A stretch of 16,303 bases of DNA, taken from positions 1 through 16,303 of the forward strand of contig CABPSV020000277.1 in the NCBI GenBank assembly GCA_902459845.2, written 5' to 3'. The notes under the pieces were generated by a model. That model made no database searches. It was given only the letters and a program-made list of their open reading frames with translations, and was not told the DNA's origin. Origin of the DNA: Hepatocystis sp. ex Piliocolobus tephrosceles. Its lineage: Eukaryota > Apicomplexa > Aconoidasida > Haemosporida > Plasmodiidae. Below are positions 11,001 through 16,303 of this stretch, in pieces. A program made the translations under genes and the position numbers. Within the stretch, counting starts at the first letter, position 1. Each line of letters opens with the position of its first letter.

Positions 11001-14000
11001 TGTTACAAGCATAAGTTGTTGTGATAAATTCATATTGCATGCGTTCTAATTTAATATGCTTTGTTTTTTCTTTATGTATGTTATGTATTGTATTATTTTG
11101 ATATTTATTAGTTAGACATATATTAAAGTTATTGTTTTTGTTGCTATATTCTATATTACTGTAATTTGTATTAGTATTAAATTTATCACTAACATATGTA
11201 TTATTAAATGTTTCGATATATGTCATATTTTTATTTATATTTTCATCTTTTTTTTCTATATAATTTATATTATTTTTATCTGTTATATTATTATTATTTA
11301 TATAATCTTCGTTATCACATCTGTTTATTGATTCTAATTTAAGACTACTTGCGATAGTTAAACATGCATCATTTGTGTATGAATTATTTGTACATGATTG
11401 CTCAAGAAATGTTCCGAGAGATACATCCATATCTCCAATATCGTTATATACATTTGTATAAGATGCATTACTATCACTTAACAAATCACTTGAATATAAA
11501 TTATAATCTACATTGTTGTTTTCATTGTTATTGTCATTGTTGTTGTCATTGTTGTTGTAATTATTGTTGTAATTGTTGTTGTAATTGTTGTTGTAATTGT
11601 TATTGTAATTGTTATTGTCATTGTTATTGTAATTGTTGTTGTAATTGTTATTGTAATTGTTGTTGTAATTGTTATTGTAATTGTTATTGTCATTGTTGTT
11701 GTAATTGTTGTTGTAATTGTTGTTGTCATTGTTATTGTCATTGTTATTGTCATTGTTATTGTTATTGTTATTGTTGTTGTAATTGTTGTTTTCATTGTTG
11801 TTGTAATTGTTGTTTTCATTGTTGTTTTCATTATTGTTGTAATTGTTGTTGTAATTGTTGTTGTAATTGTTGTTGTAATTGTTATTGTCATTGTTATTGT
11901 AATTGTTGTTGTCATTGTTATTGTAATTGTTATTGTTATTGTTGTTGTAATTGTTGTTGTAATTGTTGTTGTCATTGTTGTTGTCCGTATTATTATGTCT
12001 CGACGTTTCACCATCGGTAGTAGTAGTATTAGTAGTAGTAGTAGTAGTAGTGGTGGTAGTAGTGGTAATATGTGCATTTCCTTCTTTTTGGTAATATATT
12101 TTCATCGAATTGATTTTACTAATTAATTTAGTTAAATTCTCTTTTTCATTATCACATATATATTGCTGACTGTACATAAAATTATAATGATTTGCATTGT
12201 AATGACAAACATCACCATATCTTATTATACAATCAGTTGGTGTTACGGATTCTTTTTTAAATATGTTACTAAAATTTTGTATGGTATATTTTTTATAAGT
12301 TGTTGAATCGGGATTGTTTTTTACTCTATTCAATGTATATATTAATTTTTTTTTTTTTTTATCTACACGTGATGGGAAGCTATATGTTCTGTGAGAATTG
12401 TTATATTTTTTATTCTTTACGAAAAAAGTAATATATTTATACATATAAATAGATTTGACTCTATTTTTTATAATTTTATTTACACTATTTTTCACACCAC
12501 TTTTATTTACACCAATTTTCACACTACTTTTAGCATCATTGTTTACATCACTGTTAACACCTATTTTAACACCATTTTTTACACCATTTTTTACACCATT
12601 TTTTACACCATTTTTTACACCATTTTTTACACCATTTTTTACAACATTTTTTACACCATTTTTTACACCATTTTTTACACCATTTTTTAAATTTCTTTTG
12701 TTTATTCCATTTTTATTATTACAACGTGGTTGTACATTTTTACAAATCCAAGTATTATATTTATATTGGGACATATTTTTATTATTTTTATTTGTATCGG
12801 GATATATAAAACCTTTAAAAATGTTGCTACAACTTTTTTTTTTTTTTTTTTCTATCTCCTCACATAATTTGTTGTTATTTATTAAATTTTTGTTAAAAAG
12901 ATTTACACACTGTTTGTTTTTAATATTATTATTTCCACAAACAGAATCTTTTTCATTATGTGTGTTTTTATATTTATTTGCATTATGGTAGTCACATGTA
13001 TTGGTACAAGTATGATTAAAACTATTATCAAACATACCGCTACAATTACATGCTCTACAATGTATGTTATCATCATCAGTGTTAACTACTGTTTTGTTTT
13101 TTTCACAATTTGTATACTCGTGGCAAGTATTAACAAATTTATTACTATAGGATATAGTATTGTCTGTATGATTTGCGCTATATATTGTTTGATTATAACG
13201 ATGACAAAATAAACGCTTAAGCGAATTAAAAATGTTACATGCTGAATTATGCCCCTGTTTTTTTTTTTTTAATGGTGTTATTGTAAAAGTTTTTTTTTGT
13301 ACCAATTCTAATTTTTTTTTTTTTTTTCGTACATTTCTAGCACATAACCATGCATCTTTCCAACCTCTTTTAATAAAAGAAAAATAATTATTTGAACATG
13401 AGTTAGGTGATGCATTAAGATCTCCAATAATTATTGGAATTGTATTTCTTTTTTTTGCTACATTAGCAATTCTCATGATTTGTTTTATTTCAAAATCTCG
13501 AAGCTTTTCCATATATTTGGACTGTGTATCTAAAGACGCACTTGCTAAGTGCATATTCAAAAGAGTCATATAACTAAAGTAAGGGACGTCAATTACTACT
13601 TCCAAGAACCCTTTTGTACCAAATAAGTTTTCTAAACAGGTTACATGTTTAAAACTGTGAAAACAGGAATATATAATTGGATATTTACTAAACACAAGTA
13701 ATCCATGATGTAAAGCAAAATAATTTTTTTTAGTTTTATCCATGGGTTTAACCATATAATTAAGTTTAGAAACGTTTTTTTGTTTTTCATTTTTATTTTG
13801 TTTTTCATTTTTATTTTGTTTTTCATTTTTATTTTGTTGTTTTTTGTTTTTCATTTCGTTTGTATACATAGAAGAATTCTGACTAGTAGTAGAATTATGA
13901 CTAGTGTTGTTGTTAAGGTTATGTTTGTTTTTATTCTGTTTATATTTTTTTTCGTTTGTTCCATTATCATCTCCGTTTTTACCACCATCATACTTGTATG

Positions 14001-15129
14001 AACGTTTAAACCGAGACTCGAAAACATCACTACTGTAGTTATCCCTAGCAAAATAAGGGTAGTTAGGTTTTAAATAATTTTTTAAATATTCAGCATGTTT
14101 ATCGTCATAAACTTCTTGTAATGCTATTATATCAGCATTTGATTTTTCAAGAGCCAAAGGAATATGTGACAATCGATTAGCAATAAAAGGTGGATTTTGA
14201 TATAAACAAAAACCAAATAGTTTATATTCCATTAAGCCTGTATTATATGATATTAGGGATAATTTTTTAAGCATTTTGTTCATAATATTAAAAATCTTTT
14301 TTCCTTTTTCTTCTTCCTTTGTACCGTCGTTTTTGGCATTGTTATTGGCATCGTTTTTGGCATCGTTTTTGGCATTGTTATTGGCATCGTTTTTGGCATC
14401 GTTCTTGGCATCGTTTTTGTCGTTATTTTTAGCGCAGTTTTTTGCGTAGTTTTTGTCGTCATTTTTAGCGTAGTTTTTTGCGTTGTTTTTTGCGTAGTTT
14501 TTGTCGTCATTTTTAGCGTAGTTTTTTGCGTTGTTTATTGCGTTGTTTTTGTCGTCATTTTTAGCGTAGTTTTTTGCGTTGTTTATAGCGTAGTTTTTAA
14601 CTTCCTTTGTACCTTCCTTTGTAATTTCATTTGTAATTTCATTTGTGTTATTACCAATACTATCATCACTATTAACAGTACTAACATCACTATTAACAGT
14701 ACTAACATCACTATCTATTGTACTACAATCACTGTCAATTATACTACACTCACTATTACAGCTGCTACCATCACTATTAATTGTACTACCATCATTATTA
14801 TCACTACTATAATCGCTATTACTATTGCTACAATCACCAGTTCCATTACCAACATTACTTTCTTTATCATTGCCGATGTAAAAAACAGAATTACTATTTA
14901 TGTATTTATCATTATTAGGACATTTATTATTTGTATTTATTTTTCTATCATTTTCAAATTTGTGCTGATTATTAGCTTCATTTTTATTTATACATATGTC
15001 TCTGACTTTCACACCATCACTAATACTAACATATTCATTATTATCTTGATTATTATTACTAAAAATACTATTACTATTCTTATTACTACTACTACAACTT
15101 GTATATGTTATATCCTTATTAATGTTCAT
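8098..15129 (-). CDS. EEP-superfamily hydrolase, neutral-sphingomyelinase-like, with giant inserts
   Basis: The protein is 2,343 aa and single-exon. The EEP fold uses a divalent metal to hydrolyse phosphodiesters; the motif style is that of Mg-dependent neutral sphingomyelinase, which cleaves sphingomyelin to ceramide and phosphocholine. Motifs: LSLISYN (N296), IIALQEV (E339), HHGLLVFSKYPI (474-485), GTKGFLEVVI, LLNMHLAS (H527), IIIGDLNASPN (D570, N572), ITWDPLNPLN then CDYVFF (D2027), and the terminal SDHYAIKIDL (D2322, H2323). These map onto the B. cereus sphingomyelinase residues N16, E53, H151, D195, N197, D295 and H296. The core is split by inserts at about 390-465, 595-2000 and 2035-2275, and preceded by about 280 low-complexity residues. 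No signal peptide or clear membrane segment is seen. A TAG lies in frame just upstream of the start. Substrate is inferred; a nuclease or inositol-phosphatase role is not excluded. Confidence 0.88.
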   Translation of the reverse strand: MNINKDITYTSCSSSNKNSNSIFSNNNQDNNEYVSISDGVKVRDICINKNEANNQHKFENDRKINTNNKCPNNDKYINSNSVFYIGNDKESNVGNGTGDCSNSNSDYSSDNNDGSTINSDGSSCNSECSIIDSDCSTIDSDVSTVNSDVSTVNSDDSIGNNTNEITNEITKEGTKEVKNYAINNAKNYAKNDDKNNAINNAKNYAKNDDKNYAKNNAKNYAKNDDKNYAKNCAKNNDKNDAKNDAKNDANNNAKNDAKNDANNNAKNDGTKEEEKGKKIFNIMNKMLKKLSLISYNTGLMEYKLFGFCLYQNPPFIANRLSHIPLALEKSNADIIALQEVYDDKHAEYLKNYLKPNYPYFARDNYSSDVFESRFKRSYKYDGGKNGDDNGTNEKKYKQNKNKHNLNNNTSHNSTTSQNSSMYTNEMKNKKQQNKNEKQNKNEKQNKNEKQKNVSKLNYMVKPMDKTKKNYFALHHGLLVFSKYPIIYSCFHSFKHVTCLENLFGTKGFLEVVIDVPYFSYMTLLNMHLASASLDTQSKYMEKLRDFEIKQIMRIANVAKKRNTIPIIIGDLNASPNSCSNNYFSFIKRGWKDAWLCARNVRKKKKKLELVQKKTFTITPLKKKKQGHNSACNIFNSLKRLFCHRYNQTIYSANHTDNTISYSNKFVNTCHEYTNCEKNKTVVNTDDDNIHCRACNCSGMFDNSFNHTCTNTCDYHNANKYKNTHNEKDSVCGNNNIKNKQCVNLFNKNLINNNKLCEEIEKKKKKSCSNIFKGFIYPDTNKNNKNMSQYKYNTWICKNVQPRCNNKNGINKRNLKNGVKNGVKNGVKNVVKNGVKNGVKNGVKNGVKNGVKNGVKIGVNSDVNNDAKSSVKIGVNKSGVKNSVNKIIKNRVKSIYMYKYITFFVKNKKYNNSHRTYSFPSRVDKKKKKLIYTLNRVKNNPDSTTYKKYTIQNFSNIFKKESVTPTDCIIRYGDVCHYNANHYNFMYSQQYICDNEKENLTKLISKINSMKIYYQKEGNAHITTTTTTTTTTTTNTTTTDGETSRHNNTDNNNDNNNYNNNYNNNNNNNYNNNDNNNYNNNDNNNYNNNYNNNYNNNYNNNENNNENNNYNNNENNNYNNNNNNNNNDNNNDNNNDNNNYNNNYNNNDNNNYNNNYNNNYNNNYNNNYNNNDNNNYNNNYNNNYNNNYNNNYNNNDNNNDNNNENNNVDYNLYSSDLLSDSNASYTNVYNDIGDMDVSLGTFLEQSCTNNSYTNDACLTIASSLKLESINRCDNEDYINNNNITDKNNINYIEKKDENINKNMTYIETFNNTYVSDKFNTNTNYSNIEYSNKNNNFNICLTNKYQNNTIHNIHKEKTKHIKLERMQYEFITTTYACNNINYNLPQLDIKQNLINCAEKQNEKQNEKQKLYNLINKINIDLKNNNNINVLSSTINNCGQSKEKNNQIVKLNTSQDLNYKIANTDNNIFNLTDKNEKKKEKPSDFININKLNTSNQTCHIIEKVDKNQKSYEYHDRKYTATTIDTNISNDNNNDAKVHNDTKVHNDAKVHNDAKVHNDAKVHNDTKVHNDTKVHNDTKVYNDTKVYNEQIVNAKINHSLEAERFEIDTSIIALQKKRFVNVQHSTNNTATTMYSQKEGQPMLDNTVVDMLLVRVDTEIDAGAGTVTGTGRGTTSTDTVTCRSTDTVTCRSTDTVTCRSTDTVTCRSTDTVTCRSTDTVACRSTDTVACRSTDTVACRSTDTVACRSTDTVACRSTAMNTTMGTVIGTTTGTTMGTNKPDDYNLVYCNTKQNDEKKKKETPVNRILFFITKLKGKTVNFVRRCYYFCKSKKLIQLKTKDQAELIHITHNNKKQVITNDTSDIDSNINSEKIKHNNINKLNPNYCQYDNENLKYKKLKKKDKSCIHFLKKKVLSRNKNKLKKKSDDSNTYVVKKKDNNRFNYLCKGKKGDINLSGNCSSSNDVSQKSGSHRNGSFIAAFNNLSEKINIKKNKRIAYIMKKLQHLHPDHITWDPLNPLNVMGPHAECDGLRCDYVFFPPTNYQKREKKKKKIILLNKNGNNNNINNGNNTNNNNNTNNNNNTNNGNNINNGNNTNNNNNTNNNNNTNNGNNINNGNNINNGNNTNNNNNTNNDNNTNNDNNTNNDNNTNNDNNTNNDNNTNNGNNTNNDNNTNNDNSNEKKNKIYTLKKTNEENAFQKENNQNKLNEYPDNVNNNNDNNQLPNYCLNYNINKDIHMDELIDTSGDVENNKKDESIAFDKVKKIKNKKHVNIKKYSNLQILKNYYIKSAKILFDEPCVLVGNGKNYKSMKDCYSLCMRLRHVNFVTMSDHYAIKIDLRLKKKAQLNKTKL
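8614..8974 (-). repeat. 15-bp coding repeat (Asn-Asn-Thr-Asn-Asn type)
   Basis: Roughly 24 pentapeptide units of Asn with Thr or Ile and a variable Gly/Asp/Asn position form most of the second insert of the EEP protein, between CDYVFF and the C-terminal SDHY motif. Ends are approximate. Several other frames stay open across it only because of the repeat. Confidence 0.85.
9877..10116 (-). repeat. 24-bp coding repeat (TDTVT/ACRS), 10 copies
   Basis: Ten exact-length 24-bp units encode an octapeptide with one Cys each. Going up the plus strand, units 1-5 share one variant (CATGCTA), units 6-8 another (CATGTTA), and units 9-10 add a second change (ATCTGT for ATCCGT). A looser Gly-Thr-rich 12-bp repeat flanks it at about 9817-9866. 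Confidence 0.94.
10381..10542 (-). repeat. 18-bp coding repeat (KVHNDT/A), 9 copies
   Basis: Nine hexapeptide units, Lys-Val-His/Tyr-Asn-Asp-Thr/Ala, inside the large insert. Variation is confined to the His/Tyr and Thr/Ala codons, each one base apart. Confidence 0.93.
11512..11985 (-). repeat. poly-Asn tract with NNNY/NNND/NNNE tetrads (12-bp period)
   Basis: About 158 residues, nearly all in the pattern three Asn plus one Tyr, Asp or Glu, with about 20 Tyr. Asn codons alternate AAC and AAT, so the DNA is a 12-bp repeat rather than a pure trinucleotide run. It is the longest low-complexity block in the window and lies in the centre of the large insert. Confidence 0.93.
12013..12066 (-). repeat. 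poly-Thr tract
   Basis: A run of ACT/ACC codons gives 12 consecutive Thr, then Asn and four more Thr. It adjoins the N-terminal side of the poly-Asn block. Confidence 0.85.
12565..12684 (-). repeat. 12-bp coding repeat (Lys-Asn-Gly-Val), 10 copies
   Basis: Ten tetrapeptide units (one is NVVK) near the start of the large insert. Degenerate relatives (IGVN, SDVN, NDAK, SSVK, SGVK) continue down to about 12483, as expected for an array decaying at one edge. Confidence 0.92.
12985..13125 (-). other. Cys/His-rich segment in the EEP protein insert
   Basis: Residues about 669-715 contain eight Cys and four His, with a central HCRACNC and a distal HTCTNTCDYH. The spacing is compatible with metal binding but matches no named zinc-finger class that I recognise. 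It is the densest Cys cluster in the insert. Confidence 0.4.
13781..13834 (-). repeat. 18-bp coding repeat (NEKQNK), 3 copies
   Basis: Three exact 18-bp units within a Lys/Asn/Gln-rich insert of about 75 residues that separates SRFKRSYKYDGG from HHGLLVFSKYPI in the EEP domain. Confidence 0.88.
14329..14598 (-). repeat. 12-bp coding repeat (KNYA/KNDD/KNDA/NNAK)
   Basis: Ninety residues (178-267) of four-residue units built on Lys-Asn plus Ala/Tyr/Asp, directly before the EEP domain (which starts near 287). Longer blocks such as KNYAKNDD recur, showing multi-unit duplication. Confidence 0.9.
14655..14850 (-). repeat. Ser/Asp/Asn-rich repeat near the N-terminus
   Basis: Imperfect 21-bp units (DVSTVNS, two clean copies near 14660-14710) with decayed Ser-Asp/Asn-Ser relatives above. 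It forms an acidic, serine-rich N-terminal tail. Confidence 0.7.
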
Positions 15130-15151
15130 ATTTTTATTTAGTTTATGAAAC

Positions 15152-15190
<39 letters not shown>

Positions 15191-15357
15191 TATTTTTTTT
15201 TTTTCAAATTATTAGTATCACCATTTCTTTTAATTGTATATATTATCACATATGATAATCAAATAAAATAAATACATCCCTTCTCTTAATACTTTTATTT
15301 TTTTTATAAAAGCGTAATTAAATTACAGTTTCAACTTATAATTGTTGTTTCTATTTG

Positions 15358-15389
15358 GCGGGGAGCTTCGATTATGACTTATGCGGGGT
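15358..15389. promoter_or_regulatory. tandem G-box-like element
   Basis: GCGGGGA at 15358-15364 fits the Plasmodium heat-shock G-box consensus (A/G)NGGGG(C/A). GCGGGGT at 15383-15389 matches six of seven positions, 25 bp away in the same orientation. They sit about 230-260 bp before the EEP start codon, in otherwise nearly G-free DNA. Function is inferred from the motif only. Confidence 0.4.
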
Positions 15390-15433
15390 CACTATTATTA
15401 TACGAACTATGTATTTTACTCTTTCATTAATTT

Positions 15434-15434
<1 letters not shown>

Positions 15435-15477
<43 letters not shown>
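15435..15477. repeat. homopolymer T tract (43 bases)
   Basis: The longest pure homopolymer in the window. Such poly(dA:dT) tracts are typical of Plasmodium intergenic DNA and tend to exclude nucleosomes. The exact length may be affected by assembly or sequencing error. Confidence 0.8.
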
Positions 15478-16164
15478 CAAAGGTTTTACTTTTTATTTTT
15501 TTTTTTAATTTAGTAAAGGTCAACAAATTGTACGCAATAGATAATAAAAAAAAAAAAAAAAAAAATTTATCCAAAGAAACTTATAAGAAAAAAAAATATC
15601 ATAAGCTTACATGTATTAAAAAAAAAGTATATACATATATATACGTTTATTTATATAATAATTTTTTTCATTTTCACGTTTTTAAACACTTTTTCTTTTC
15701 AGTTTTTAATTTTATTATTTAGTTATAAAATAAGCTTTTAAACATATTTTCAAATATAAGTTTAAGCGTATTTTTGAACACAACATTTTACTTTTTTTTA
15801 TAGATAATATATTTATTGTTATCTTTGTTCAAATTAATATAAATTACTTTGTTATTGCCTTTTTATGTTAGTTTTTTTTTCGTTTTTTTTTTTTTTTTTT
15901 TTGTTTTTTATGTTTCGTTTTAAGCTTATGATTTTTTTTATGTAATTTAAAATCAAAGTTCATTTATAGCATTATCATTTAATGCAAAAAAAAAAAAAAA
16001 AAAAATATACATAAATGTATAAATAAATATATATATATATACATACATACATATATATATACCTACATATACATAAATATATATATATATATTTACATAA
16101 TTACCTAAAATATATTGTTTTGCGTTTTGCTCAGGAAAACAAAGGGTTGTATATGAAATAAAAA

Positions 16165-16303
16165 ACAAGCGAAAAACAAACAAAAACAAGCAAACGAAAA
16201 CAATAGAAAACAATAGAAAACAATAAAAAAACAATAAAAAACAAACAAAAACAATAAAAAACAATAAAAAACAAACAAAAACAATAAAAAACAAACAAAA
16301 ACA
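16165..16303. repeat. 10-bp phased A-tract array
   Basis: From 16201, units CAATAGAAAA, CAATAAAAAA and CAAACAAAAA repeat about every 10 bases, with one 11-base unit near 16221-16231. Looser relatives begin near 16165. The array runs off the window end, so its full size is unknown. Confidence 0.8.

Larger units (their letters stand above)
15130..16303. other. upstream intergenic region of the EEP gene
   Basis: No credible gene is visible. Contents in order: an A tract of about 31 (15156-15186), a G-rich island (15355-15390), a T tract of 43 (15435-15477), an A tract near 15547-15565, a T tract near 15884-15902, a TA/TACA microsatellite (about 16020-16095) and a 10-bp A-tract array to the window edge. 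The EEP promoter should lie in the first few hundred bases. Any next gene begins beyond the window. Confidence 0.6.

Noticed and set aside
11364..12020. Plus-strand Cys-rich 218-codon frame resembling a metallothionein-like protein
   Set aside because: It is the antisense reading of the poly-Asn codons (GTT/ATT shifted to TGT/TGC-type codons) and has no independent support.
12958..13212. Plus-strand hydrophobic 84-codon frame resembling a membrane protein
   Set aside because: It is antisense to the Cys/His-rich part of the EEP gene, whose frame is supported by conserved motifs on both sides. No start context or promoter is evident.
15953..16294. Minus-strand 113-codon frame and a possible splice-like TTTTAG/GT near 16105
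   Set aside because: The frame consists of the 10-bp repeat and a TA microsatellite apart from about 25 ordinary residues. Too little remains to call an exon.

Overview
The window looks like a nuclear chromosome segment from a malaria parasite (Plasmodium) or a close haemosporidian. The evidence is extreme A+T content in both coding and non-coding DNA, long homopolymer T/A tracts and TA microsatellites between genes, a short A/T-rich spliceosomal intron, and very large proteins full of Asn/Lys low-complexity inserts. The species cannot be fixed by eye. No tRNA, rRNA, mobile element or CRISPR array was seen.

Layout: 1-768 is A/T-rich upstream DNA. A two-exon plus-strand gene runs from 769 to 7153 (exons 769-3926 and 4387-7153, 1,974 codons plus stop). 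It encodes an RNB-family 3'-5' exoribonuclease of the DIS3L2/RNase II type, with two cold-shock-like domains, the RNB catalytic core and a probable C-terminal S1-like domain. The intron interrupts the RNB core and carries a regular 17-bp satellite. A 944-bp A/T-rich stretch (7154-8097) separates this gene, tail to tail, from a single-exon minus-strand gene at 15129-8098 (2,343 aa). That gene encodes an endonuclease/exonuclease/phosphatase (EEP) superfamily enzyme closest in motif pattern to neutral sphingomyelinases. From 15130 to 16303 is the upstream region of the second gene. It holds a small G-rich island with two G-box-like hexamers and, at the window edge, a 10-bp-phased A-tract array.

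Both genes are ordinary conserved enzyme families expanded by tandem repeats whose periods are all multiples of three (9, 12, 15, 18, 24 bp). Non-coding arrays have periods of 10, 16 and 17 bp. The most striking structure is in the second gene. All expected EEP catalytic residues are present, but the fold is cut by an insert of about 1,400 residues, with a second insert of about 240 residues just before the catalytic Asp-His. The two genes have no evident shared pathway (RNA decay versus probable phospholipid hydrolysis), so the tail-to-tail arrangement is probably only chromosomal neighbourhood.
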